DNA of 64,000 nt from Pedobacter sp. N36a (lineage in GTDB: Bacteria > Bacteroidota > Bacteroidia > Sphingobacteriales > Sphingobacteriaceae), in NCBI RefSeq assembly GCF_014472395.1, contig NZ_JACSZW010000003.1, positions 186,001 through 250,000 of the forward strand, in the 5' to 3' direction. The position numbers and the translations under genes are program-made. Shown here in pieces: positions 44,175 to 52,944 of this stretch (within the stretch, counting starts at the first letter, position 1; every line of letters starts with the position of its first letter). The notes beneath the pieces are model-generated. The model saw only the letters and a program-made list of their open reading frames with translations, did not search any database and was not told the origin of the DNA.

Positions 44175-44830
44175 TTAAACCTGAAACATTCGCTTTTATC
44201 ACCGATGTAGCCCGGAATAACAATCGGGAATGGTTTGCTGAACACAAAGCAAGATATGAAAACGCAAAGGAAGAGGTACTGGCTTTTGTAGATCAGCTGA
44301 TCCCTGTGCTCGCAGGAATAGATCCAGATTTTTCCATAGATACCCCTGCAAAGAAATGTTTGTTGCGTATTTATAGGGATGTTCGCTTCAGTAAAAATAA
44401 AGATCCTTATAAAAATAACTTTGGTATTTCTTTTAATATCAAAGGAGGTATTCAGGGCCCTGGATATTATCTCCACCTTCAGCCGGGGGAATGCTTTTTA
44501 GGTGCAGGCTTTTGGATGCCTGAAGCACCTGTACTGAAAAAAATAAGAGAAGAAATTGACTATAATACCTCGGAGTTTTTAGATATTGTTCATGCTAAAA
44601 GTTTTAAAAGTACGTTTAAGCTGAGTACAGAAGATACTTTGAAAAATGCACCCAAAGGATATGAGCAAGATCATCCGCAGATAGAGTTCTTAAAGCTGAA
44701 AAGCTTTGTGGCGGTTTATCCGTTATCGGATGAGGCCTTTCTAAAACCTGGGATTGTAGATCAATTGAAAACAGCTTTTGAAGGCGTATATCCGTTTATA
44801 TTATTTTTGAGAAATGCCGTAGTGCAATAA
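44171..44830 (+). CDS. DUF2461 family protein
   Basis: The 219-residue cytosolic protein shows the DUF2461 hallmarks NNNREWFAEHKARYENAKEE near the N-terminus, RIYRDVRFSKNKDPYKNNFG in the middle, and YYLHLQPGECFLGAGFWMPE. The family is widespread and uncharacterised. No metal or nucleotide site is obvious, though the conserved Arg/Asp/Lys cluster in RDVRFSKNKDPYK may be functional. It overlaps DUF983 upstream and is followed 2 bases later by an OmpA-like lipoprotein gene. Confidence 0.9.
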   Translation: MIKPETFAFITDVARNNNREWFAEHKARYENAKEEVLAFVDQLIPVLAGIDPDFSIDTPAKKCLLRIYRDVRFSKNKDPYKNNFGISFNIKGGIQGPGYYLHLQPGECFLGAGFWMPEAPVLKKIREEIDYNTSEFLDIVHAKSFKSTFKLSTEDTLKNAPKGYEQDHPQIEFLKLKSFVAVYPLSDEAFLKPGIVDQLKTAFEGVYPFILFLRNAVVQ

Positions 44831-44832
44831 TT

Positions 44833-45678
44833 ATGATGAAAAGAATTGCTTTGTTTGTATTTGTTGGACTGTTTGCTTCTGCATTCAGTGCCTGTGTAGT
44901 TTTATCACCGAAGAAGTATAAGGCCTTATTGGCAAAACAAGATTCCCTGAGTACTGGTTTAGACCAATCTCAATTGAAAAATGAATATCTGGAAGATTTG
45001 ATCGCCAGGTTAAAAAAGGATACCACCGGGCTTAGTGCGTCATTAAATGACTTGAGAGGAAAGTATTCCGAAATTGACAATAGCTACGCCAAGTTAAAGG
45101 ATCACAGCTCTACAGAGATCAATAAGCTGTCTCAGGACCTTAAAAAACGTGAGCAGCGTTTAAAAGAAGTAGAAGAGATTCTACGTAAACGTGACGAGGC
45201 AACGAATCAACTGAAAGAGAAATTGCAGGAAGCTTTATTGGGCTTTACAAAAAGCGGCTTGACGGTAGAGATTAAGAACGGAAAAGTATACGTTTCTCTA
45301 ATGGATAAGTTATTGTTTCCTTCCGGCAGTATCATCATTGATGAGAAAGGAAAACAGGCATTAACGCAGTTAGCAACAGTATTAAAAGAGCAGCCGGAGA
45401 TTAATATTGCAGTAGAGGGCCATACCGATACGCAAAAGATCAGCAACCTTGGCCAGATCAAAGACAACTGGGATTTGAGTGTGCTCAGATCTACTTCAGT
45501 AGTAAGATACCTGACTGACATCGCTAAAGTGGAAGGCGTAAGAATGACGGCTACTGGAAAAGGAGAATTTCAGCCATTGGCGGTCAACAGTACCCCAGAT
45601 GGAAGAAGTAAAAACAGAAGGATAGAAATTGTACTTTCTCCTAAATTGGATGAGTTGTACAACCTGATTAAACAATAA
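44833..45678 (+). CDS. OmpA-like lipoprotein with coiled coil
   Basis: The 281-residue protein has a lipoprotein signal peptide with lipobox AFSAC, then a long Lys/Glu/Leu-rich coiled coil (about residues 35-130), then an OmpA-type peptidoglycan-binding domain with FPSGSIIIDEKGKQAL, VEGHTDTQKI, the Asp and Arg of NWDLSVLRSTSVVRYL, and SKNRRIEIVL. It should tether the outer membrane to the cell wall. It is the last gene of the run beginning at DUF983, and a near-perfect palindromic terminator follows. Confidence 0.92.
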   Translation: MMKRIALFVFVGLFASAFSACVVLSPKKYKALLAKQDSLSTGLDQSQLKNEYLEDLIARLKKDTTGLSASLNDLRGKYSEIDNSYAKLKDHSSTEINKLSQDLKKREQRLKEVEEILRKRDEATNQLKEKLQEALLGFTKSGLTVEIKNGKVYVSLMDKLLFPSGSIIIDEKGKQALTQLATVLKEQPEINIAVEGHTDTQKISNLGQIKDNWDLSVLRSTSVVRYLTDIAKVEGVRMTATGKGEFQPLAVNSTPDGRSKNRRIEIVLSPKLDELYNLIKQ

Positions 45679-45690
45679 TATAGGTTTTCC

Positions 45691-45738
45691 TAAACAGAAA
45701 GGCCGTTATGATGATCATCATAACGGCCTTTCTGTTTA
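45691..45738. terminator. Perfect 48-base palindrome, bidirectional terminator
   Basis: Both arms are 24 bases long and pair without mismatch, centred on GATC at 45713-45716, with the core AAAGGCCGTTATGATGA. It lies between the converging ompA-like and rfbC genes. Confidence 0.8.
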
Positions 45739-45763
45739 AATATCGTACGGTTTAAAGCTGTTT

Positions 45764-46318
45764 TTAAAACGGGCTGCTGAAGTCTTTGAATCCTGGCAGC
45801 ACCAAATCTTTATCTGAAAGTAAAAGATCTTCCAATGGAATGTCTTTACTCCACTTGATGTTTAAGTCGGCATCATTCCAGATGACCCCTATTTCCGATT
45901 CCTTATCGTAGTAATTACTTACTTTATAAGTAAAAATTGTTTGATCTTCCAGTGTTAAGAAGCCATGTAGAAAGCCTGGTGGTACCCAAAGTTGTCTATG
46001 GTTCTCTCCACTTAGCTCAATGGTAAAATGCTGTCCATAAGTAGGAGAATCTTTTCTGATGTCTACTGCAACGTCCAGTACTTTCCCTTGGATTACTCTA
46101 ACCAGCTTTCCTTGTGCGAAAGGAGCTTTTTGCGCGTGCAATCCACGTAAAGTACCTTTCTGAGAGAAAGATTGATTGTCCTGAACGAAGTTGACATTCA
46201 CGCCAGCTTCTGAAAGGGTTTTTGCATTGAAACTTTCATAGAAATAGCCACGGTTGTCTTTCCAGACTTTCGGCTCTATGATAAGAAGATCAGCAATAGG
46301 GGTTTCTAAAATATTCAT
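45764..46318 (-). CDS. rfbC: dTDP-4-dehydrorhamnose 3,5-epimerase
   Basis: The enzyme epimerises dTDP-4-keto-6-deoxyglucose in dTDP-L-rhamnose synthesis, used for surface polysaccharide. The 184-residue cupin-fold protein has FVQDNQSFSQKGTLRGLHAQ with the catalytic His, KLVRVIQGKVLDVAVDIRKDSPTYGQ, the LWVPPGFLHGFL stretch and FTYKVSNYYDKESE with the active-site Tyr. Length and order are normal. The other rhamnose genes (rfbA, B, D) are not in this window, so this copy stands apart from its pathway. It lies 7 bases downstream of the DUF4286 gene. Confidence 0.96.
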   Translation of the reverse strand: MNILETPIADLLIIEPKVWKDNRGYFYESFNAKTLSEAGVNVNFVQDNQSFSQKGTLRGLHAQKAPFAQGKLVRVIQGKVLDVAVDIRKDSPTYGQHFTIELSGENHRQLWVPPGFLHGFLTLEDQTIFTYKVSNYYDKESEIGVIWNDADLNIKWSKDIPLEDLLLSDKDLVLPGFKDFSSPF

Positions 46319-46325
46319 ATGATGA

Positions 46326-46628
46326 TTAATCGATGATTTCCATTACGGTTTGAAAAGCAACCAGTTGATTTTCGAAGTTTGCGGTCACTTCTGCTTGCAG
46401 AGCAGGGGCAAAGTTTTCCTGATAATCCTGGTAGGCACTCATGTCCTCTATCGCATATTGTGCGCAATAAGTAACGCCTTCATTTGGAGAGTCAACTACT
46501 TTAAGTAAACGATAGGAGGCAAATTTTCCAGTGGCCATTACACTTGGAATGTGTGATTCCTGCATCCATTGCAACCAGCGATCTGCGGCTGCATCTTCAA
46601 TTATTGAGGTAACATTGTATACTAACAT
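46326..46628 (-). CDS. DUF4286 family protein
   Basis: I take the ATG at 46628 (MLVYNVTSII, 100 residues). The nine extra codons upstream overlap the TPR gene and do not fit the family. The protein is small and cytosolic and appears to have an alpha/beta dimeric ferredoxin-like fold: a first strand MLVYNVT, a helix with WLQWMQESHIPSVM, and AQYAIEDMSAYQDYQENFAP. This is DUF4286, whose role is unknown. It lies between the TPR protein and rfbC on one transcript. Confidence 0.85.
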   Translation of the reverse strand: MLVYNVTSIIEDAAADRWLQWMQESHIPSVMATGKFASYRLLKVVDSPNEGVTYCAQYAIEDMSAYQDYQENFAPALQAEVTANFENQLVAFQTVMEIID

Positions 46629-46644
46629 CTTGCAAAGATAGGAA

Positions 46645-48453
46645 CTATGTACCAATAATATCTCCGCGAAGTTTCCTAAAACGCTTGCGTGCCTCGGTAG
46701 TGTACATACTGCCTGGATAATCGTTGATCAGCTTCTGGTATACGGCTTTAGCTTGCTCCGGATCTTTCAGATTGTTTTCATAGAGATTGCCAAGCGTAAA
46801 CAGGGCGTCATCGGCCCAGATACTGGTGCTATGTTTCTCGCCGAGTATTTTCAGTGCGGTGATGGCATTGCTGATGTCATTGTTCTTGATCCATATTTTT
46901 GATTTAGCCATCAGGATATCGTCGGCTAAGCTATTGTTTGGAAAGGCAATATCGATGCTATCTAATTTTACAATCGCACTTGAGGAAAGATTTCTAAACT
47001 GCAGCATCTCTGCATCGGCATACATTTTTAAGGCACTGCTATCTGCTGGCGACTGTAAATTGTCGGAAATCAGCAGACTGAGGTTGAGGGCATCATTTGC
47101 AATGAGCTGTGAAGTGGATGCTTTAAGAATATCTGCCTGTGATTTCGCATAAGCAAAATTACCCTGATAGAAGGATAATCTGGCAGAACGGTACCGTGCT
47201 TCATTGCCAATGGCCTGGTTTTCGAATTGTTTGGCCACCTGTTCATAGATCAGAATAGCTTCCCAGGGTTGTTTAGTTAGAATGTACAGGTCTCCAAGAT
47301 CCAGCTTTAACTGTCCAAGGTCAGAGCTAGACAAACCTGGAATTTTAATCGCCTCTTCTAATGCTTTTTCTGCAGTATCCAGCTGATTCAGGTAATAAGC
47401 CTGCAGGTTTACCCATTTTTTCAGGGCAAAAATAGTTTGAGGCGTTTTGCCATATTCCTCAAGAATCGCCTGATAAGCTCCTGCGAGTTCTGTAATCGCA
47501 TTCTTCTCATATTTTCCTCCAATCAGCAGCTCATATCGGGTATTGATCAGCTCCACTTTTGCAGGAAGGTAATACTCATTTTCTTTTCCCTTCGAAACCA
47601 GGTATTCATAAGCTTTGATGGCGACTGGATAAGCCTGATTGCTGAGGAAAGTGTTTGCAGCCTGGTATAGAATTCCGCCATCATCTTTAATTCGCTTATC
47701 CTGGGCAATCAGCTGCCTTAAGGCCATATCATACTCCTGCTGCTGCAGGTATTGCCAGATTAATAATTTGGTATAGATTTCCGTCTGCGGTTCTTTCTGG
47801 ATTTTCTTTAACAATGCTGTTTGTAAGAGTTGATAGTCCTTGCTGTCCTCGAATATCGTGGAGAAAACGCTTTCTGCCTGGGTTAGGAGCTGAGGCATTT
47901 CAGGCAGGGCATCCAGGTATTCCTGAATGAGCATTTGTTTGTCTTTTTTATAACGATATATGCTCAGCAGTTCAAAAGTGAAGGGCTTATTGCTTTTTAA
48001 GAGTTTCCTTCCTTGCAGGAAAGTGGTAATGGCAAGGTCATAAGCCTGGAAGTTATAAAATTGAGTGGCAATTTCCCTGATTTTGAATTCATCCGCAGGG
48101 AGGTTACTGAGCGCTTCCATATATTGTTTATTGGCTTCCTGGTTTTGTCCTTTCTCTTGAAGTAATCGGCCAACTGCAATGCTGTAGACCAGGTTTTTTG
48201 GGTTTTGCTTCAGCGATTTTTTGACTAATTTCTCTGCCTCGTCAAATTTCTTAACCTTTAATAGGCTGCTAAAATATAACTCAAAATAGGTTTCATTATT
48301 GGTTTTATTGTAGAGCTTTTCGAAGAGTACGGAAGCCTCCTGAAACTGCCCTTGCTGATAGTATTGATAAGCCATGGCATCGTCCATGTGGTCTTGTGCA
48401 AAACAAAAGATCTGGAACAGGAAAAAGGTAAAGACTAAAACGAGTTTCTTCAT
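46645..48453 (-). CDS. Exported tetratricopeptide-repeat protein
   Basis: The 602-residue protein has a signal peptide (MKKLVLVFTFFLFQIFCFAQ) and is otherwise almost entirely helical, with TPR-like repeats spread over its length, for example AYQYYQQGQFQEASVLFEKLY at residues 28-48 and a C-terminal set ending LGNLYENNLKDPEQAKAVYQKLINDYPGSMYTTEARKR, similar to YbgF/BamD-type TPRs. Such proteins act as periplasmic scaffolds. The partner is unknown. It leads a three-gene minus-strand unit with DUF4286 and rfbC. Confidence 0.87.
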   Translation of the reverse strand: MKKLVLVFTFFLFQIFCFAQDHMDDAMAYQYYQQGQFQEASVLFEKLYNKTNNETYFELYFSSLLKVKKFDEAEKLVKKSLKQNPKNLVYSIAVGRLLQEKGQNQEANKQYMEALSNLPADEFKIREIATQFYNFQAYDLAITTFLQGRKLLKSNKPFTFELLSIYRYKKDKQMLIQEYLDALPEMPQLLTQAESVFSTIFEDSKDYQLLQTALLKKIQKEPQTEIYTKLLIWQYLQQQEYDMALRQLIAQDKRIKDDGGILYQAANTFLSNQAYPVAIKAYEYLVSKGKENEYYLPAKVELINTRYELLIGGKYEKNAITELAGAYQAILEEYGKTPQTIFALKKWVNLQAYYLNQLDTAEKALEEAIKIPGLSSSDLGQLKLDLGDLYILTKQPWEAILIYEQVAKQFENQAIGNEARYRSARLSFYQGNFAYAKSQADILKASTSQLIANDALNLSLLISDNLQSPADSSALKMYADAEMLQFRNLSSSAIVKLDSIDIAFPNNSLADDILMAKSKIWIKNNDISNAITALKILGEKHSTSIWADDALFTLGNLYENNLKDPEQAKAVYQKLINDYPGSMYTTEARKRFRKLRGDIIGT

Positions 48454-48653
48454 TGGGCTTCACAAAACATGAAGCTAAAATAACGATTTAAAGACGAATT
48501 TAGCGTGTCTTATGACAAGATTAATACCTCGGGGTATTTTAAATGTTACGGATTTATATTTTCATAGCCCAAAAAAGTATTTATATTCATCAGCTCTGGA
48601 AATGTAACAGTAACAATATTGGTGTATATCTGCTATAGACTGGTTGCGTTCCG

Positions 48654-48661
48654 TAGCTTTG
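48654..48661 (+). promoter_or_regulatory. -7 box of the S9-like/two-component operon
   Basis: TAGCTTTG is an exact TAnnTTTG match, 15 bases before the ATG at 48677. The spacer to any TTG -33 element is irregular. Confidence 0.45.
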
Positions 48662-48676
48662 TTAGCGATTAATAAT

Positions 48677-50572
48677 ATGATGAGATATAAAAGATACTTT
48701 TTCCTGTTTTTAATATCTCTAGCTTTTGCTTGTCGGCCAAAGGAGGGAGGCGAACGGACCATTCCCCTGGATGACTTTTTTAAATCACAGGAGAGGATGA
48801 CCTATCGGGTGTCTCCGGATGGATTAAATCTTTCCTATTTGAAGATGGAAGGGAAGAGTTTAAACCTTTATATAGAAGATATCGCCTCTGGAAAAGTCAG
48901 TAAAATTACTCGTTTGGAGGATAAAAACATTATTTTCTACTTTTGGCTAAGCAATAATGAGCTGATTTATTATAAAGAAGTGGATGCTGCAAAACGGCGT
49001 TCGGATATCTTCATTATCAATAAAGAGGGTGCAAATGAGCGTCAGCTGAGCAGTAATGAAAAGAGTAGAATGCGGGTGATCGAAGATCAGCTAATCGATG
49101 ATAAATACCTGTTGATTTCTTCCAATAAAAGAGACTCTACAGTTTTTGATGTTTACCGTCTAAATGTACGGAATGGCGGAATGGAGATGGTGGCAAAAAA
49201 TCCTGGAAATATTACCGACTGGCGTACGGATTCTGAAGGTAAATTGAGGCTGGCAGTGAGTACCGATGGTGCCAATACCACCATGCTGTATCGTGCACAG
49301 GAAGGTCAGGCTTTTAAGCCCATTATGACCAATAATTTCACCACCACATTTATGCCTGTTGCTTTTAAGCATGATCGGCCGAATATTATTTATGCGATTT
49401 CTAGCGTGAACAGAGATAAAAGTGCCTTGGTAGAAGTGGATTGTAATACCGGAAAAGAGCTTAAAGTTCTTTTTGGAAATGATTCACTCAACATCACCGA
49501 TGCACAATATTCCAGAAAAAAACAGCAGCTGTCTTTTGTGATCTATGAAACCTGGAAAAAGGAAAAGCATTACATGGATAACACCATAAAGGCACTTTAC
49601 AAAGATCTTGATCAGCTTTTACCCAAAACGGAGACTCGAATTTTAGACCGTGATCAGGCCGAAAATGTATTCGTACTGCGCACCTTTACCGATAGAAATC
49701 CGGGATCTTATTACCTGTATTTTGCAGACCAGCGTAAACTTAAAAAACTGAGCGATTTTAATCCTGCAATTCAGCAGGAGGAGATGAGCGAGATGAAACC
49801 TGTTAGTTTTCAATCAAGAGATAGCCTGACTATTAACGGTTATCTGACCCTACCGCTTCATGTGAAGCCTCAACACCTACCAGTAGTGGTATTGCCTCAT
49901 GATGGGCCTGTAGAGCGCAATCTATGGGGGTACAACGCGGAAGTACAGTTTTTAGTCAACAGAGGCTATGCTGTATTTCAGGTCAACTACCGTGGCTCAT
50001 CAGGCTATGGAAAAAAATTCATGACCGCCGGATTTAAGCAATGGGGAGGAAAGATTCAAGAAGATATTAATGACGGTGTAAAATGGCTGATCAAAAAAAA
50101 CATAGCAGATCCTAAAAGAATAGGGATCTATGGTGCGGGATTTGGTGGCAATATTGCACTAAACAGCGCTTATTTGAATCCTGGAATGTATGCTTGTGCT
50201 GCTTCAAATTCTGGGGTGATCAACTTATTTACTTATTTAAAATCTATTCCGCCTTTCTTAAAGAATAGCCTGCAAATGTATTATGATATTGTGGGAGACC
50301 CCTTAACGGATGCAGATCAGATGCGCAAAGCTTCGCCTTTATTTCAGACGGATAAGATTAATACCCCTGTATTTATCTCCCAGAATGTAAAAGACCCAAA
50401 TGCGAATGCTGCAGAGACTTTACAATTTGTGAAAAACCTCAAGAAGAGAAACGTAAATGTGACTTATCTGGAGAACGAAGGTATTGTATTTCCGACCAAA
50501 AATTTGGAAAGCAGGCATCAGTTTTATACTGCTCTCGAACAATTTTTAGAAATAAACCTTAAAAACAGGTAA
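48677..50572 (+). CDS. S9 family peptidase-like lipoprotein, catalytic Ser and His lost
   Basis: I use the ATG at 48677. The upstream TTG overlaps the promoter box. The 631-residue protein has a lipoprotein signal peptide (lipobox AFAC), a beta-propeller-like region (about residues 30-370) and an S9-type alpha/beta-hydrolase domain (about 380-630). The oxyanion and strand elements VVLPHDGP and GYAVFQVNYRGSSGYGK are intact. However, the nucleophile elbow, normally G-x-S-x-G-G, reads GAGFGG (Gly488 for Ser), and the catalytic His, expected in E-G-H, is Ile603 in NEGIVF. The Asp region (VKDPNA) is kept. It looks like a pseudo-peptidase, possibly a binding or signalling protein, because the kinase gene begins 10 bases later. 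Confidence 0.88.
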   Translation: MMRYKRYFFLFLISLAFACRPKEGGERTIPLDDFFKSQERMTYRVSPDGLNLSYLKMEGKSLNLYIEDIASGKVSKITRLEDKNIIFYFWLSNNELIYYKEVDAAKRRSDIFIINKEGANERQLSSNEKSRMRVIEDQLIDDKYLLISSNKRDSTVFDVYRLNVRNGGMEMVAKNPGNITDWRTDSEGKLRLAVSTDGANTTMLYRAQEGQAFKPIMTNNFTTTFMPVAFKHDRPNIIYAISSVNRDKSALVEVDCNTGKELKVLFGNDSLNITDAQYSRKKQQLSFVIYETWKKEKHYMDNTIKALYKDLDQLLPKTETRILDRDQAENVFVLRTFTDRNPGSYYLYFADQRKLKKLSDFNPAIQQEEMSEMKPVSFQSRDSLTINGYLTLPLHVKPQHLPVVVLPHDGPVERNLWGYNAEVQFLVNRGYAVFQVNYRGSSGYGKKFMTAGFKQWGGKIQEDINDGVKWLIKKNIADPKRIGIYGAGFGGNIALNSAYLNPGMYACAASNSGVINLFTYLKSIPPFLKNSLQMYYDIVGDPLTDADQMRKASPLFQTDKINTPVFISQNVKDPNANAAETLQFVKNLKKRNVNVTYLENEGIVFPTKNLESRHQFYTALEQFLEINLKNR

Positions 50573-50582
50573 ATTCGGATCA

Positions 50583-52250
50583 ATGATCGCAGAGAAAAAA
50601 ACAGGCTATCGTAAGAACTTTTCCTTAATCCTTACTTTCATCATACTGATGTCTGTATTGTTTACCTTGTCATTGTATCTCGCTTACAACTTCAGTAAGA
50701 AATTCATTGAAAGTGAATTTGTGTCCGAAAAAGTGAATGTACTGGAGCAAACGATTAAGCCTTACAACGATTTCTTTCAGAAAAAACTTCCGGAAGTTTC
50801 CTATTATAACGGCTACCTGGACTCTGCTACTGCATCCAATTTTGTAGATACAGTATTACAGGAATACCCTTTCGTATCCAGGGTGGTCTTCTATGATTCT
50901 GAAGTAAAAAACACACCTGTTAATGATGGACTGAATACCGGTAAATTCTCCTTTGGACCTAAAGATATTTATCAATTCGGGCCGCTCATCCCAGAAGACT
51001 CTATTCTGCTTTTCTCCAGGGCGAATACCCGTAATTTCATTGTTGGTGATGATTTTAATGCCCTGGCATTGAAATTGGCCTCTTATATCGAAAGTCTGGA
51101 TACCAATAAAGTGGCGAGTCAGGACGAATTGTTTAGTAACTTCAGCAATGTACGTTCCAATAAAATCACCTACCTGAACATTCCAAGAACAGAAGATTTG
51201 AAGATGTATAAGCGAATGCTGAGGGCTAAATTAGATCCACAGCCAATATATCAGCAAGATATGCTGTCCTTTCATCTGGACCCTTATAAGCTTAAAATCA
51301 TCAATTCCAGACCGCTCTTATATCAGTACATAAAGATTCAGCCCTCCACCTACGATCCTTTGGATACCTCCGAAACTTATCTCAGTACGGAGATTACACT
51401 TCCAGGCGCTTTTTCAGACTATAAACTGTATTTCCTTTCTTCAAAATCATTTGTAGACCGTGAAATCCGGAGTTACTTCCTGCCCATTGCTGCCGCCATC
51501 CTCGTGTTTTACGGTATCGTAGTACTGGTTGCATTTTTAATTTACAGGAACCTGAATATCAATCAGCGAATGTTCAAATTGCAATACGATTTTGTGAATA
51601 ACCTTACGCATGAGTTTAAAACACCCGTCAGTGTTATAAAAATAGCCGGAAATAACATTAAAAGTGCCACTTCACTCAGCGATAGAGAACTAAAGCTTTA
51701 TGGCAAAATACTGGACGAAGAAGCCGATAAACTGAATGGATTAATGAATAAATTATTAGCCTTCACGCAAATTGAAAATAAGGCAATTCAGCTCAATCAA
51801 GATGAAATCTACATTGAAGATTTTATTGAAAGCACCGTAGAATCACATCGATTGAAACATCCTGATTTTGATTTTACCTATGAGGTGAGCGGATTTACCA
51901 CTTTTGTGACAGATCCGGTGCTTTTAGGCAGCCTTTTTGATAACCTTGCAGAAAATGCGTATAAATACTCTCCGCCAGAGCGGAAAAAGCTGCACATCAG
52001 TGCCCGGTTAATCAAAGGCCGTGTGGTGATCAGGTTTACGGATCATGGAATTGGCATTCCTTCCTCCGAAATTAATAATATCTTTAAGAAGTTTTTCCGC
52101 ATTCAAAACCAGTACAACCAAAATGGAAGTGTTGGCCTCGGATTGGCTTTCTGTAAAGAAGTGGTTAACTTTATGAAAGGTGAGATTACGGTGAAAAGCA
52201 GGGTGAATAAAGGAACAGAATTTAAAATTGTACTACCATATAACGATTAG
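50583..52250 (+). CDS. Sensor histidine kinase
   Basis: The 555-residue kinase has a transmembrane helix at about residues 13-36, a large periplasmic sensing region (about 40-295) with no recognised fold, and a second transmembrane helix near 303-325. The cytosolic part has a HisKA domain with the phospho-accepting His343 in NNLTHEFKTPVS, followed by the ATPase domain with DNLAENAYKYSP (N box), DHGIGIP (G1) and GSVGLGLAFCK (G2). The partner regulator follows 4 bases after its stop codon. The signal is unknown. The periplasmic part could sense the adjacent pseudo-peptidase lipoprotein (inference). Confidence 0.95.
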   Translation: MIAEKKTGYRKNFSLILTFIILMSVLFTLSLYLAYNFSKKFIESEFVSEKVNVLEQTIKPYNDFFQKKLPEVSYYNGYLDSATASNFVDTVLQEYPFVSRVVFYDSEVKNTPVNDGLNTGKFSFGPKDIYQFGPLIPEDSILLFSRANTRNFIVGDDFNALALKLASYIESLDTNKVASQDELFSNFSNVRSNKITYLNIPRTEDLKMYKRMLRAKLDPQPIYQQDMLSFHLDPYKLKIINSRPLLYQYIKIQPSTYDPLDTSETYLSTEITLPGAFSDYKLYFLSSKSFVDREIRSYFLPIAAAILVFYGIVVLVAFLIYRNLNINQRMFKLQYDFVNNLTHEFKTPVSVIKIAGNNIKSATSLSDRELKLYGKILDEEADKLNGLMNKLLAFTQIENKAIQLNQDEIYIEDFIESTVESHRLKHPDFDFTYEVSGFTTFVTDPVLLGSLFDNLAENAYKYSPPERKKLHISARLIKGRVVIRFTDHGIGIPSSEINNIFKKFFRIQNQYNQNGSVGLGLAFCKEVVNFMKGEITVKSRVNKGTEFKIVLPYND

Positions 52251-52254
52251 AAAT

Positions 52255-52944
52255 ATGTCTAAGGGAATTAAAATATTAATAGTTGAAGATGATGAGAACC
52301 TCAGGTTTTTAGTGGTCCACCGTTTAAAAGCGGAAGGATATGATGTTCTGGAGGCTGGTGATGGGGAAATTGCAGAGAAAACAATCATGACTGAAAAGCC
52401 GGATATTGTTTTACTGGATTGGATGTTACCTGGTAAACAAGGTTCTGAGGTTTGCGAAGAAGTTCGTAAACAGGGGTTTGAAAACCTGATCATCATGATG
52501 ACTGCAAAAGCGCAGGACGTAGATAAGATCGACGCGTATAATTTCGGTGTTTCCGACTATGTGACGAAGCCTTTCAACATGGATGTATTGGTGGCTATGT
52601 TAGATAATAAAGTGAAATTCTTATTGAACAACGACCGCTCAGAGATCCATCGTTTTGGAAATATGGAACATCATCCTAACATCCATACCTTATTCAGGAA
52701 TGAAAAGAAAATAGAGCTGACCATTTTAGAAAACAGAATCCTGCTATATTTCCTGAGAAATCCTAATAAAGTGATCAATCGCGATGAGCTGATGCTGGTA
52801 GTTTGGGGCTATAATTCTGATGTAAATACCAGAACCCTGGATATGCACATTGTGCGGTTGCGCAAAAAGATAGAGCTGAATCCGGATAACCCTCAATTGT
52901 TACAAACCGTAAGAGGAGTAGGTTATCGTTTTAATCCTGCCTAA
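52255..52944 (+). CDS. OmpR-family response regulator
   Basis: From the ATG at 52255 (229 residues) the receiver domain shows the acidic pair in VEDDEN, the phospho-accepting Asp55 in IVLLDWMLPG, the MMTAKA Thr and the YVTKPF Lys. The C-terminal half is a winged-helix DNA-binding domain (TILENRILLYFLRNPNKVINRDELM to TVRGVGYRF), as in OmpR/PhoB. It is the cognate partner of the preceding kinase. Its end overlaps the end of the converging UbiA-like gene by 4 bases. Confidence 0.96.
   Translation: MSKGIKILIVEDDENLRFLVVHRLKAEGYDVLEAGDGEIAEKTIMTEKPDIVLLDWMLPGKQGSEVCEEVRKQGFENLIIMMTAKAQDVDKIDAYNFGVSDYVTKPFNMDVLVAMLDNKVKFLLNNDRSEIHRFGNMEHHPNIHTLFRNEKKIELTILENRILLYFLRNPNKVINRDELMLVVWGYNSDVNTRTLDMHIVRLRKKIELNPDNPQLLQTVRGVGYRFNPA

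Noticed and set aside
46629..46655. Nine-codon N-terminal extension of DUF4286
   Set aside because: It overlaps the end of the TPR gene and does not match the family start, so the ATG at 46628 is used.
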